DNA of 64,000 nucleotides from Nitrosomonas eutropha (lineage in GTDB: Bacteria > Pseudomonadota > Gammaproteobacteria > Burkholderiales > Nitrosomonadaceae): the NCBI RefSeq assembly GCF_900116685.1, contig NZ_FPBL01000008.1:30568-94567 (forward strand), written 5' to 3'. Below the pieces are notes generated by a model. That model saw only the letters and a list, made by a program, of their open reading frames with translations. It was not told the origin of the DNA and made no database searches. Positions within the stretch are counted from its first letter, which is position 1; the number at the start of each line of letters is the position of its first letter. Shown in pieces: positions 41,728-51,295 of the stretch. The position numbers were made by a program, and so were the translations under genes.

Positions 41728-42210
41728 ATGAGCGAAGCGACTGCACCGGCCGGCACGGGCAATAAAAGTAAACTGATCCTGTCCATCCTGATCGGATTAC
41801 TGTTCACCGCGGCAGGCATCGGCGGAACCTGGTATTTCATGAAAAAACAGCATGAAGAGTCAGGATCAGAAGCTGTAGTCGAAAAGAAAAAACCGATAGC
41901 TTTTGTCAAGATCGAATCTTTTACCGTCAATCTGCAACCAGAAGAAAGGGAATCTCGCTATCTACAGGTGGAGCTATCCCTCAAAGTAAACGAAACCGAA
42001 GTAATCACGGTTATCGAAAACAGTAAACCTGAAATCCGCAATCAGGTTCTGTTGTTATTGTCCAGTAAAAAGCCCTCTGAAATCAATACGCTGGAGGGAA
42101 AACAAAAACTCAGCCAGGATATCATTCAGGCGATCCGATCAAAGATTGGATCTGAAGCCCTGCAAAGCGATATTCTGGATGTTTTGTTCACCTCTTTCAT
42201 CATTCAGTAA
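41728..42210 (+). CDS. fliL: Flagellar basal-body protein FliL
   Basis: 160 residues. One membrane helix (residues about 15-37, LILSILIGLLFTAAGIGG) precedes a periplasmic domain with FVKIESFTVNLQP and YLQVELSLKVNE, the FliL family pattern. It associates with the stator and supports torque. CAGGAG precedes the ATG. First gene of fliLMNOPQR; fliM follows after 12 bp. Confidence 0.95.
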   Translation: MSEATAPAGTGNKSKLILSILIGLLFTAAGIGGTWYFMKKQHEESGSEAVVEKKKPIAFVKIESFTVNLQPEERESRYLQVELSLKVNETEVITVIENSKPEIRNQVLLLLSSKKPSEINTLEGKQKLSQDIIQAIRSKIGSEALQSDILDVLFTSFIIQ

Positions 42211-42222
42211 ACCCTGCTCGCC

Positions 42223-43215
42223 ATGGCCGAGAACTTTCTCACTCAGGATGAAGTTGATGCGCTACTGAACTTTGATAGTAGTAACAAGCATCAGCAAGCA
42301 GCCCAGAAGGAAAACGAGGTCACCTATCCGGGCGGCATCCGCCCTTACGACATGGCCACCCAGGAGCGGATTGTACGAGGACGCATGCCCGCTCTGGAAA
42401 TTATCAATGCACGCTTTGCCAATTCTCTGCAGATCGGGCTCTACAATTTTTTGCGGCGGGGAGTAGACATCTCCGCTGGTTCAATAAAAACCATCAAATA
42501 CAGCGAATTCACCCGTTCACTGGTCGTGCCTGCAAATATCAACATGGTCAGTATGAAGCCATTGCGCGGCACTGCGCTGATCACCATTGATCCAAACCTG
42601 ATATTTCTGATCGTGGACAATATGTTCGGTGGAGATGGTCGCTTTCATACCCGAGTGGAAGGACGTGAGTTCACCCTGACCGAACAGGGCATTATCCGGC
42701 GTTTGCTGGATGTTTTATTCGAAAACTACGAAAAGGCCTGGAAATCTGTCTACCCGGTCAGGTTTGAATACATCCGCGCAGAAATGAACCCGCAATTTGC
42801 CAATATTGCAACACCAACCGATGTTGTTGTCGCAAGCTCGTTTGAGCTCAATCTAGGCGGCAATCGTGGAGAGTTCTACATCTGCACCCCCTACACCATG
42901 CTGGAGCCAATACGCGATCTGCTCAACAACAGCATGCAGGAAGATCATGTGGAAGTTGACAATAACTGGATCAAGTCGCTAACCAGACAGGTACAAGGCG
43001 CAGAAATAGAAATTATTGCCAATCTGGGTCATGCCCGGGTGACATTACACCAGATCCTCAACATGCAGGAAGGTGATGTCATCGCACTTGATATTCCAGA
43101 CACAGTAATGGCTATGGCAAATGGTGTACCGATCCTGGATTGTCATTACGGCATTCTCAACGATCACTATGCGCTTAAAGTCAAGACTGTACGAACCCCA
43201 ACCGAAACTGACTGA
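42223..43215 (+). CDS. fliM: Flagellar motor switch protein FliM
   Basis: 330 residues. The N-terminal LTQDEVDALLNF is the CheY-P binding segment. The middle CheC-like domain includes the ARFANSLQIGLYNFLRR opening, and the C-terminal SpoA domain includes VTLHQILNMQEGDVIALDIP. FliM forms the C-ring with FliG and FliN and sets rotation direction. Located between fliL and fliN. Confidence 0.97.
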   Translation: MAENFLTQDEVDALLNFDSSNKHQQAAQKENEVTYPGGIRPYDMATQERIVRGRMPALEIINARFANSLQIGLYNFLRRGVDISAGSIKTIKYSEFTRSLVVPANINMVSMKPLRGTALITIDPNLIFLIVDNMFGGDGRFHTRVEGREFTLTEQGIIRRLLDVLFENYEKAWKSVYPVRFEYIRAEMNPQFANIATPTDVVVASSFELNLGGNRGEFYICTPYTMLEPIRDLLNNSMQEDHVEVDNNWIKSLTRQVQGAEIEIIANLGHARVTLHQILNMQEGDVIALDIPDTVMAMANGVPILDCHYGILNDHYALKVKTVRTPTETD

Positions 43216-43243
43216 TAATTAAAATCAAACATCGGAGCAGAAC

Positions 43244-43717
43244 ATGAATGAACCGATATTAACCGAACCACAAACCGAACAGGATGACTGGGCCGCCGCC
43301 ATGGCAGAACAACAGGCTGCTGAAACCCATTCGGTTACCGATGAAACCAGCGAATCATCAGCCAGCACATCAGCTCATACACCAGGCGAGGATCTGACAA
43401 GGCCATCTCCTGTTTTTGAGCAATTTTCCAGAAATGATGTCCTGAACGATACCCGTAACGATATCGATATGATTCTGGATATTCCGGTACAACTGACAGT
43501 TGAGCTGGGTCGCACCCGAATCGCTATTAAAAATCTGCTGCAACTGGCACAAGGCTCCGTCATTGAGCTGGATGGCATGGCGGGCGAGCCGATGGATGTG
43601 CTGGTCAATGGCTGCCTAATTGCTCAGGGTGAAGTTGTCGTCGTCAATGAAAAATTTGGTATTCGCCTGACAGACATCATCACTCCCAGCGAACGCATCC
43701 GCAAACTTAACCGCTAA
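43244..43717 (+). CDS. fliN: Flagellar motor switch protein FliN
   Basis: 157 residues. A ~70-residue acidic, variable N-terminus precedes the SpoA domain (VQLTVELGRTRIAIKNLL, LAQGSVIELD, NEKFGIRLTDI). It lines the base of the C-ring and binds export cargo through FliH. Start at 43244 has a GGAGCAG site upstream. Confidence 0.96.
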   Translation: MNEPILTEPQTEQDDWAAAMAEQQAAETHSVTDETSESSASTSAHTPGEDLTRPSPVFEQFSRNDVLNDTRNDIDMILDIPVQLTVELGRTRIAIKNLLQLAQGSVIELDGMAGEPMDVLVNGCLIAQGEVVVVNEKFGIRLTDIITPSERIRKLNR

Positions 43718-43743
43718 CTCACCTCTGGATTGATTCCATACCC

Positions 43744-44187
43744 ATGCCGCGCATAATTGTCCAGATTGGCACCATACTGTGGTTACCTCAACAGGTGCTT
43801 GCCGAATCTGTGCAGAACCAGGGCTTCACCCCGCCCCCCCCTGTAATTTCCACCGGGAATATGCTGCAACTATCGGCAGGATTGTTCATCGTGCTGGCAT
43901 TTATTGCACTGATTGCCTGGTTGTTCAAGAAAATTGGATTTAATCCTGCCAATCGAACCGGTCTGCTGAAAATTATCTCGTCCGCCAGTATCGGCCAGAA
44001 AGAAAGAGTAGTGATTGCAGAGATTGATGATACCTGGCTAGTGCTGGGTGTCGCACCCGGTCGGGTCAACTTGCTGCACCAGATGCACAAAAAATCCTCT
44101 CCATCTGTTGAAACAGCTGAGCCTCCCTCTGGCAACAGTTTTACAAAGAAGTTGCAGGCCAATCTGGAGCAAGATCATGAGCAATAA
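43744..44187 (+). CDS. fliO: Flagellar biosynthesis protein FliO
   Basis: 147 residues. A short hydrophobic N-terminus with LPQQVLAES is followed by a membrane helix ([19 protein letters not shown], about 41-59) and a cytoplasmic domain with [18 protein letters not shown], characteristic of FliO. It helps assemble FliP in the export gate. Overlaps fliP by 11 bp. The family is poorly conserved; position between fliN and fliP is strong evidence. Confidence 0.9.
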   Translation: MPRIIVQIGTILWLPQQVLAESVQNQGFTPPPPVISTGNMLQLSAGLFIVLAFIALIAWLFKKIGFNPANRTGLLKIISSASIGQKERVVIAEIDDTWLVLGVAPGRVNLLHQMHKKSSPSVETAEPPSGNSFTKKLQANLEQDHEQ

Positions 44188-44962
44188 AAACCTGCTATGT
44201 AAATGGATTGTTATCCGGCGACACTCCATCAGTTGCATCATTCTGCTCCTGGTAGCGGGTATCAGCCCGGTGTTTGCCCAGAAAGCAGGGCTCTCGGCTA
44301 TCACCAGCACACCAGCAGCGGGGGGAGGCACTACCTATTCCCTCAGCCTGCAAACTCTGCTGCTGCTGACTTCGCTGACATTTTTACCTGCTACTGTACT
44401 GATGATGTCCAGTTTCACCCGCATTATCATCGTTTTGTCATTGTTGCGACAGGCACTGGGTACGCAATCATCCCCTCCCAATCAGGTGCTGGTTGGTTTG
44501 GCATTGTTTTTGTCTTTCTTTATTATGTCGCCGGTCATTGACAAAATGTATATGGAAGCATATCTACCTTTCTCCGAAGACAAGATCAGTATTATCGAAG
44601 CGATGGACAAGGCAAGCGATCCACTCAAGATCTTCATGCTGCGCCAGACACGCGAAACAGATATTGCACTGTTCGCCCGGATTTCCGGGAGCGAGGAAAT
44701 TGAAAGCCCGGAGCAGGTACCGATGAAAATTCTGGTACCCGCCTATATTACCAGCGAGCTGAAGACTGCTTTTCAAATCGGATTTATCGTCTTTATCCCT
44801 TTTCTGATCATTGATATGGTCGTTGCCAGCACACTGATGGCAATGGGAATGATGATGCTGTCGCCAATGATTATCTCGCTGCCGTTCAAACTGATGCTGT
44901 TTGTATTGGTGGATGGCTGGCACCTGCTGATTGGTTCACTCACCCAGAGTTTCTATACCTGA
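44177..44962 (+). CDS. fliP: Flagellar export gate protein FliP
   Basis: 261 residues from ATG 44177, which has GGAGC just upstream. A signal-like N-terminus ([14 protein letters not shown]) is followed by the conserved [30 protein letters not shown] and [17 protein letters not shown] segments. It forms the pore of the type III export gate with FliQ and FliR. A longer frame from 44048 exists but lies inside fliO and is not conserved. Confidence 0.96.
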   Translation: MSNKNLLCKWIVIRRHSISCIILLLVAGISPVFAQKAGLSAITSTPAAGGGTTYSLSLQTLLLLTSLTFLPATVLMMSSFTRIIIVLSLLRQALGTQSSPPNQVLVGLALFLSFFIMSPVIDKMYMEAYLPFSEDKISIIEAMDKASDPLKIFMLRQTRETDIALFARISGSEEIESPEQVPMKILVPAYITSELKTAFQIGFIVFIPFLIIDMVVASTLMAMGMMMLSPMIISLPFKLMLFVLVDGWHLLIGSLTQSFYT

Positions 44963-44977
44963 TAAGGAGATCGCCAC

Positions 44978-45253
44978 ATGAGCCCGGAACAGGCAATGAC
45001 TATCGGCCGACAGGCGCTAGAAATCACATTCACGATCGCTGCACCTTTATTGCTGGCAGCACTGGTGACAGGCCTGGCCATCAGTATCTTCCAGGCTGCC
45101 ACACAGATCAATGAAATGACTTTGTCATTCATTCCGAAACTGCTCGCTATCTTCCTTACTCTGGCGCTGGCTGGCCCCTGGATGTTACAAATCATGCTTG
45201 ATTACATTGAAAGGCTTTACACCAATATTCCCTGGATTATCAACGGTGGGTAG
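44978..45253 (+). CDS. fliQ: Flagellar export gate protein FliQ
   Basis: 91 residues, two membrane helices. The conserved block LVTGLAISIFQAATQINE is at about residues 29-46. It wraps around the FliP-FliR core of the export gate. AAGGAGAT lies 8 bases before the ATG. Confidence 0.96.
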   Translation: MSPEQAMTIGRQALEITFTIAAPLLLAALVTGLAISIFQAATQINEMTLSFIPKLLAIFLTLALAGPWMLQIMLDYIERLYTNIPWIINGG

Positions 45254-45352
45254 GCTGTTAAAAATGCATGGATTGGTACCTCTCTGATCACGTTTTGCTA
45301 CAGCCTGAGAAATCACCTTCAACAGTACTCGAATAAAACAGGTTATCGATCC

Positions 45353-46153
45353 ATGTTCAGCATCACCACCGAGCAACTGAACGACTGGCTAATTACCCTG
45401 ATCTGGCCACTGGCCAGAATTCTCGCACTCATGACTGCCACTCCACTGCTGGGCAGCAGCAGTATTCCGACCCAGGTCAAATTGGGACTGGCTGTACTGC
45501 TGACTATTCTGATTGCCCCCCTGCTGCCTCCGCTACCTCAGATTGACCCAGGCTCCGGCGTTGGCCTCATTGTCTTGTTGCAACAGATTATTATCGGGCT
45601 GGCGATGGGTTTTTCCATACGCATTGTTTTTACTGCGGTAGAAATGGCGGGAGAAATCACGGGATTGCAGATGGGGCTCGGTTTCGCAACTTTCTTTGAT
45701 CCGCAGCAATCCGGCCAGGTTCAGCTGGTTGGCCGTTTTTACGGACTGCTTGCCACACTCTTGTTTCTGGCCATTGACGGACATTTACAGGTTATTGCTG
45801 TGCTCGCACAGAGTTTCACCACCCTGCCAATCAGCGCAGATGGAATGAATGTTGTTTCATTCACAACTCTTGTTAACTGGGGTGCTGAAATTTTTGCGTT
45901 GGGATTGCATCTGGCTCTGCCGGTTCTGGCAGCTTTGCTGATCACCAATCTTGCGCTAGGTATCCTGACACGCGCTGCGCCGCAATTGAATATTTTCGCA
46001 GTTGGATTTCCATTAACGCTGGGAATCGGCCTGCTGGTCATGTCATGGGCTTTGCCTTATTTCACTCCTGTGCTCACAAAAATGTTTCAAGAAAGCTTTT
46101 CTATTATGCGTTCACTCGCCGGTGGGAGTGTCAATGTAACCGGCATACCATAA
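45353..46153 (+). CDS. fliR: Flagellar export gate protein FliR
   Basis: 266 residues with about six membrane segments. GEITGLQMGLGFATFFDPQ is the FliR signature. It completes the export-gate pore with five FliP and four FliQ. It is preceded by a 100-bp gap after fliQ, longer than the other gaps in the block. No flhB follows. Confidence 0.95.
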   Translation: MFSITTEQLNDWLITLIWPLARILALMTATPLLGSSSIPTQVKLGLAVLLTILIAPLLPPLPQIDPGSGVGLIVLLQQIIIGLAMGFSIRIVFTAVEMAGEITGLQMGLGFATFFDPQQSGQVQLVGRFYGLLATLLFLAIDGHLQVIAVLAQSFTTLPISADGMNVVSFTTLVNWGAEIFALGLHLALPVLAALLITNLALGILTRAAPQLNIFAVGFPLTLGIGLLVMSWALPYFTPVLTKMFQESFSIMRSLAGGSVNVTGIP

Positions 46154-46311
46154 CCCGGCTCCGGAAAGCCATTTTCGCTATGGCTCATCTGCGATGCTCA
46201 CATTCTTTTAATTAACCAGGTTTTTCACCCCTTTTTTAGCCGATTGCCATGCCACAGTGATTGATAAGGTAAGCGCCGCTCCCACATTTTTCTCGATAAA
46301 CGGTACCCGCC

Positions 46312-48405
46312 ATGCTATTCAAATCTCATCTCAGATCGATTTTGAACATTTCACCACAACCGGAAAATGAGGCTGAATTAAACGTTGTCCCCGTTCATAC
46401 CGGCAAAACGCTGCTATCCGGGAATGAACTCCCGGATACAAATGATCCTCTCGGACAAGAAGGTTGCGATTCTTCTTTTGATGACAGTAACGCCTCACGA
46501 CTGGAGGCTGAAAATATCGCGATCCGTGAGGCCAAGGGTCGGATTGAAACTGAGGCTCGGGCACGTGTTACCGCAGAAGCGCGTGCCCGGGTAGAAGCCA
46601 GTGCCAGATTAGCCGCCGAAGCACGCATCAAGGCCGAAACAGCAGCCACAGAAGAAGCCAGGGCACGCGCCCGGGCAGAAACATTGGTGGCACAGGAGGC
46701 TCAGGCACGCCAGGAACTGGAAGCAAGGTTGCGTCAGACTGTTGAAGACGGTCTCAGGGCGGAAAAAGAAATTGTGGCCGCTTTGCGTGCCAAAGTACAA
46801 GCCGAAGCAGCAATAACCGAAAAAGCACGCAGGCGTGCACAAGAAGAAGCGCTTGCCCTGGAAAAATCCAGAGAAAAGGAACTGGCAGAGCAAAGAGCAA
46901 TAGAAGCAGCCATTGCCCGCAGAAAAACCAATGAGGAAGCACTAAAGATAGCACTTGCCGCCTCCTCTGCCGAAGCAGAAGCAACAACACTGGCACGCAC
47001 CAGAGCAAAAGAGGATGAGAAAAAGACTGCACTGGCAAATGCCAAAGCCGAAGCTGAACGTCAGGCTATCGAGGAAATTCGGTTGCGTATAGAGGCTGAA
47101 GCCAATCTGGCCTCACAAACGCAAGAAAAACTACAGGCAGAAACCAGGGCGCGAGAAGCTGAACAAGCCAAACTGGATGCTGAGAAAAGAGCAGTTAAGG
47201 CAGCAGATACCCGACAAGAACTTGATCTAGCTGAAAAATCGGAGGCAGAGACTCGTACTGCAGCCGAACTGGAAGCTGCAACTGCAGTACGCAGCAGGAT
47301 AGAGGCTGAACGAAACGCCAAAACAATCGCGGAACAGCTTATCCAGATCGAGCAGGAGGCTGAACAAGCCGCCCTGGAACGTACTCGAGCCGACACTCTG
47401 TTGTTGGAAAAGACACAAACCTGCATCATTGCAGAAAATGAAGCACGAGCTGCTGTTGAGGCCCGCATACAGGCAAAAGAGCAGGAAACAGCCATATTCA
47501 ACGAAAAAACACAAACTGATCTGGCTATCACGGATGCAATTCGGGAACGTATTCAGGCACAGGAAATGGCGATCAAACGATCCCGTGCTCGTGCCGCTGC
47601 AGAAGCAGTCGCCAAGAAAACAGCCGAAGATAGAATTGCAGCAGAAACCCATACAGCAAAATTGGCTGAAGAACGGATTGCACTGGACAGACAGCTTGAA
47701 AAAGAAACCAACGAACTGGCAGAAATGGAAGCACGTCTGATCGAAAACAGGAAAAAACAGGCTGAAGCTGTTCAGCAAGCCAGGTTGGCAGCCAGAGAGC
47801 GCATGGAAATGGAGCCAAAACTGACTGGACTCGCCACAACTATTGCGCAGAACCAGATTATCGCCATGGCAAAAGCGGAAGAGAGACTCCAGGCTGCTGA
47901 AATAACAGCCGCCACGGTACTGCATAAAATCCAGACAGAGGCTTCAGCCCTGATGGCAATACAAGCACGCATAGAGCAGGATGCGCTGGCTGTCGAACGT
48001 GCCATTGCGCGAGAAGCGGTTGAAACCATGGCTGTAGAAGCTGCACGGGCACGTATTCAGGCAGATGAGGCTGCGATTGCACTGGCCTCTCGGAAAATAC
48101 GGGAGGAAATTGAAACAACCAGAATTATTCAGGATCGTTCCGACGAAGAAATTTCATCCAATATAATCGCAGATTATAAAGAACATTCTACTTCTTCTGA
48201 TAACAGCGAAACCATGCTGGCAGATACTGAGGAAGGCACGGAAAAAGAAGTATCTGCTGAACTTATTGAGCCTGATGATCCAACAAGTCAACAAGATTCG
48301 AACACGGCAGATAATTCATTTCGATTAAATATACCCGGCCATTCAACAAAACCTGATGAAACAGAAGTACCATCAGATAAATCAGAAACTGCTGAAGTAG
48401 CATAA
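46312..48405 (+). CDS. Ala/Glu/Arg-rich long-helix protein, unknown function
   Basis: 697 residues. The first ~60 are mixed and lack a signal peptide or membrane helix. Residues ~60-615 are an almost uninterrupted charged helix of Ala, Glu, Arg, Lys and Gln with irregular repeats such as EARARVTAEARARVEA and AETRAREAEQAKLDAEKRA; Pro is nearly absent. The last ~75 residues are acidic, Ser/Thr-rich and probably disordered. If fully helical, the rod would be about 80-90 nm long. No enzyme domain is seen. The gene lies 158 bp after fliR and 105 bp before the DUF4139-type gene. Similar composition occurs in TolA-like and cytoskeletal rods, but I recognise no family. A rich antisense set of frames results from composition only. 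Confidence 0.8.
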   Translation: MLFKSHLRSILNISPQPENEAELNVVPVHTGKTLLSGNELPDTNDPLGQEGCDSSFDDSNASRLEAENIAIREAKGRIETEARARVTAEARARVEASARLAAEARIKAETAATEEARARARAETLVAQEAQARQELEARLRQTVEDGLRAEKEIVAALRAKVQAEAAITEKARRRAQEEALALEKSREKELAEQRAIEAAIARRKTNEEALKIALAASSAEAEATTLARTRAKEDEKKTALANAKAEAERQAIEEIRLRIEAEANLASQTQEKLQAETRAREAEQAKLDAEKRAVKAADTRQELDLAEKSEAETRTAAELEAATAVRSRIEAERNAKTIAEQLIQIEQEAEQAALERTRADTLLLEKTQTCIIAENEARAAVEARIQAKEQETAIFNEKTQTDLAITDAIRERIQAQEMAIKRSRARAAAEAVAKKTAEDRIAAETHTAKLAEERIALDRQLEKETNELAEMEARLIENRKKQAEAVQQARLAARERMEMEPKLTGLATTIAQNQIIAMAKAEERLQAAEITAATVLHKIQTEASALMAIQARIEQDALAVERAIAREAVETMAVEAARARIQADEAAIALASRKIREEIETTRIIQDRSDEEISSNIIADYKEHSTSSDNSETMLADTEEGTEKEVSAELIEPDDPTSQQDSNTADNSFRLNIPGHSTKPDETEVPSDKSETAEVA

Positions 48406-48510
48406 CCTTTCAACTTGAACATCAAAACAGCAGCATGGAATACAACGTATCTATCTGCAATTTTTCAAGGCCAGACTATCAACAATACTAAAAAATCAGG
48501 AAAAAATGAC

Positions 48511-49947
48511 ATGCTGAAAGCCTTATATACAATTGTACTGCCGCTGACACTGGCAATCACCAGTGTTACTGGGTTTACCATGCACATGCAGGAAAAAACC
48601 ATCACGCTCCAGGATCAAAAGCAGATCGGTGTTACGATCTACAATGAAAACCTGGCATTGATCAGGGATCTGCGACAGGTTTCCATGGAACAAGGTATAA
48701 ACAGGCTAGTTTGGCGTGAAGTTTCAGCTCGGATACGTCCACAAACAGTACTGCTGCACACACCGGGGCAATCTTCCGAATCCCGGTTGCTGGAACAGAA
48801 TTTTGATTTTGATCTGCTTACCCCGGAAAAACTGCTGGAAAGTTATCTCGGGCGCACCGTCAATGTTATTTATACCAATCCTGTAACCGGAAAAGAAACA
48901 ATAGAAGCCGCCACCGTACTCTCCACCCTTGGAGGGGTGATACTGAAATTCACAGATCGGATCGAAACCGGTACTACAGGGCGAATCACCTTTCCGGATA
49001 TCCCCGATCACCTGCATGATCGGCCCTCCTTGTCACTGGTACTGGAGAATACTTCTCCAGGAAAACGTGAACTCGAATTATCCTACCTGACCTCCGGGCT
49101 TTCCTGGCAGGCTGACTACGTGGCTAAACTCAATGCCGATGATAGCCGGATTGATCTCAGCGGATTAATTACGCTGGCCAACCATAGTGGCATTGCGTAC
49201 CCGGATGCCCATCTGCAACTGGTGGCCGGAAATATCAATCAGGTTTCCTTCGAGCAACCTCAGACCAGAAAAATGATGGCCATGGTGGCTGACGCCGCCG
49301 AATATCAGGAGAGTAAGGAAGAATCCCTGTTTGAATATCATCTCTACACCATGCCTGCCTCCGCAACACTGGCAGAAAACCAGACAAAACAGGTAGCGCT
49401 GATGGCGGCTGCAGATATTCCGGTTAACAAAGAATTTCTACTGCGTGGTATTGAAGCTCATTACTTCAGCAGATATACCAGCGACGATAATAAATTGAGG
49501 CCAGATATTTTTATCCAGTTTGGAAACAAGGGAAAAGAGCTGGATAAGCCACTACCTGGAGGAACGGTACGTGTTTACAAAAATGATTCCCAGGGTAATG
49601 CGCAATTTCTGGGTGAAGATCGCATTGACCACACCGCGAAAAATGAACTCGTTCGTGTGAAGCTGGGTAAAGCTTTCGATATTACAGCCACGAGAACCCA
49701 GACAGATTTTCAGCAGCTGGATACCCCTTCTCAACATTTCACTGAAACAGCTCACAAGATTGAAATTCACAACACACGCCAGGAAGCAGTCACCATTCAT
49801 GTACAGGAACCTATCCCCGGTGACTGGATAGTAATTTCAGAATCTTTTCCCCATACCAAGTCGGCCGCTAATCTGGCTGAATGGCAGATCATCATTCCCG
49901 GCAATGAGAAAACTGTGCTGAGTTACCGGGTTCGGATTAAACATTAA
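48511..49947 (+). CDS. Secreted DUF4139-domain protein
   Basis: 478 residues from ATG 48511. The N-terminus MLKALYTIVLPLTLAITSV looks like a signal peptide. The body matches the DUF4139 pattern (VTIYNENLALIRDLRQV near the start; LSYLTSGLSWQADYVAKLN; IEIHNTRQEAVTIHVQEPIPGDW). Function of the family in bacteria is unknown; it has several beta-rich segments, and might bind other proteins in the periplasm. AGGA lies about 10 bases before the start; the frame extends up to 48415, only 9 bp after the preceding gene. Together with the helical protein upstream it may form a transcript. Confidence 0.82.
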   Translation: MLKALYTIVLPLTLAITSVTGFTMHMQEKTITLQDQKQIGVTIYNENLALIRDLRQVSMEQGINRLVWREVSARIRPQTVLLHTPGQSSESRLLEQNFDFDLLTPEKLLESYLGRTVNVIYTNPVTGKETIEAATVLSTLGGVILKFTDRIETGTTGRITFPDIPDHLHDRPSLSLVLENTSPGKRELELSYLTSGLSWQADYVAKLNADDSRIDLSGLITLANHSGIAYPDAHLQLVAGNINQVSFEQPQTRKMMAMVADAAEYQESKEESLFEYHLYTMPASATLAENQTKQVALMAAADIPVNKEFLLRGIEAHYFSRYTSDDNKLRPDIFIQFGNKGKELDKPLPGGTVRVYKNDSQGNAQFLGEDRIDHTAKNELVRVKLGKAFDITATRTQTDFQQLDTPSQHFTETAHKIEIHNTRQEAVTIHVQEPIPGDWIVISESFPHTKSAANLAEWQIIIPGNEKTVLSYRVRIKH

Positions 49948-50009
49948 TAAATACTGTCTGCTGCTTGCATAGGAGGCAGCAGATCTGATTACCTGTCTGA
50001 CGATATTTA

Positions 50010-50939
50010 TTACGCCTGATTTCTGAATTTCAGCAGAAAATTTCTGACCACGTTGATTTGTTCTGTATCCATCAGCATGGGCGCATGACCGATACCAGCC
50101 AGTTCAACGAACTTTACATCGGGCTGATGTAATTGCATTTCACTGACTGTTTCAGGTGTCAGAACCCCTGATTTTTCTCCCCGGAGCACCAGTACCGGAA
50201 GATCAAGCCGGTTCCAGTAGGGCCACAGATTGAGATCTCTCAAGTTCGATGGACGAAAACCGGATGAGATGACGGGATCATAGCGGTAGCCAATTGTGCC
50301 ATCCTCATACTCACGTGCACTGTACAGTGCCATATGATGCCATTGCACATCTGTAAGCGCGTTATAGGGCAGTGCCGTATTGCGCATGTGTGTTTCCAGT
50401 TCTCTCAGATTCCGGAAACGGGGATCTTGTCCGATAGTCATGGCAAACGCAGACAGGATAGCGGATGAAACAAACGGGCCAATATCACTCATGACCAATG
50501 CACTGAGCCGGCAAATGGCTGACAAGCGCTGCCGGGCAGCCAGCAACATGCCAATCAGTCCTCCCATGGACACACCCACCCAGTAAAAATGGAGATAGTC
50601 GTGGTGGTTTTGCCGGTAGATATGTTTGAGCACACATTCCATATCAGACAAATAAGTCATCGCAGAATTGTAATCCTCTGCGTTTCCCAGCCAGTCACTG
50701 CGACCACGACCTGCCAGATCAATGCAAATCACCCTGAAATCTTGCTCCAGGGCTTCCGCCAGAAAATCAAAATCCCTGCAGTTGCGCGTCAGGCCATGTA
50801 CACATATCACTACATGATGATTTTCCGGATTTCCCCAATCTGTATAGGCAAGCTGACGGCTGCCTCGTCCAGATTTTGCTTTTCCAGGTTGTGCCGGCAC
50901 AGACAGATATTTCCATGATATATCTGAAGGGTTTTTCAT
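50010..50939 (-). CDS. Alpha/beta hydrolase
   Basis: 309 residues from the chosen start. The nucleophile elbow GVSMGG gives the catalytic Ser. The oxyanion motif CVHGLTRN precedes it, and GIGHAP near the C-terminus carries the catalytic His; an Asp is likely in the LRGEKSGVL region. The family covers esterases, lipases and haloperoxidase-like enzymes, so substrate is unknown. The start at 50937-50939 is a guess; an ATG at 50967-50969 would add 10 residues. No good ribosome-binding site is seen for either. It lies far downstream of argG and separated by a MITE-like element. Confidence 0.82.
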   Translation of the reverse strand: MKNPSDISWKYLSVPAQPGKAKSGRGSRQLAYTDWGNPENHHVVICVHGLTRNCRDFDFLAEALEQDFRVICIDLAGRGRSDWLGNAEDYNSAMTYLSDMECVLKHIYRQNHHDYLHFYWVGVSMGGLIGMLLAARQRLSAICRLSALVMSDIGPFVSSAILSAFAMTIGQDPRFRNLRELETHMRNTALPYNALTDVQWHHMALYSAREYEDGTIGYRYDPVISSGFRPSNLRDLNLWPYWNRLDLPVLVLRGEKSGVLTPETVSEMQLHQPDVKFVELAGIGHAPMLMDTEQINVVRNFLLKFRNQA

Positions 50940-50969
50940 AGGATATCTTTCAGAATTATGCGTAATCAT

Positions 50970-51295
50970 AGCAAACGAGTTTGCTGAACCGCGATTGCAC
51001 GAATACCAATCAGTTTATACAACCAGAGCAATCAAAGAAGAACAGAGATAGTCAGAAAAGCAGTCAACGCAGTACTTTCTGCAAATTTGATAATAAGAAC
51101 TAAGAATAGCTGATCTTAGTAGCTCTACTTTCTGCTGACAGGTGCTAACTGTGTAGTTTTAAAGTCAGCACCTTAGAACCTGTTCAAGGTCTCTATCAAG
51201 GGATACAGTTCAATTTCAACGCCGTAATGCGCCCTTCAGTGAGATATTGAACAGGTTCTTAGTTAACAGGCTCCGGGATAGTCGATTTCCCTAAA
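50970..51295. other. Intergenic region between argG and the hydrolase
   Basis: 326 bp without a gene. AGCAAAC/GTTTGCT (50970-50985) is a palindrome directly before the hydrolase frame. TGCTGAC/GTCAGCA and AGGTGCT/AGCACCT form two overlapping alternative stems around 51132-51173. An 83-bp element with terminal inverted repeats fills 51176-51258 (separate entry). No clear intrinsic terminator of argG is present. Confidence 0.5.
51176..51258. mobile_element. 83-bp MITE-like element with TTA target duplications
   Basis: The ends are inverted repeats of 18 bp with 16 matches (left 51176-51193, right 51241-51258), core GAACCTGTTCAA, and both outer flanks are TTA (51173-51175 and 51259-51261). Three-base TNA duplications are typical of one branch of the IS5 family, so this is probably a non-autonomous derivative of such an element. 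It has no coding capacity. It sits 38 bp after the argG stop, so it does not disrupt a gene. Confidence 0.6.

Noticed and set aside
46236..46250. Possible sigma-28 -10 element (GCCGATTG) upstream of the helical-rod gene
   Set aside because: The matching -35 half is absent at the correct distance, so the resemblance is probably chance.
46331..48118. Many long antisense and off-frame reading frames inside the helical-rod gene
   Set aside because: They arise because GCA/GAA-rich codons leave few stops in other frames; products are Ser/Cys/Leu-rich without any family pattern.
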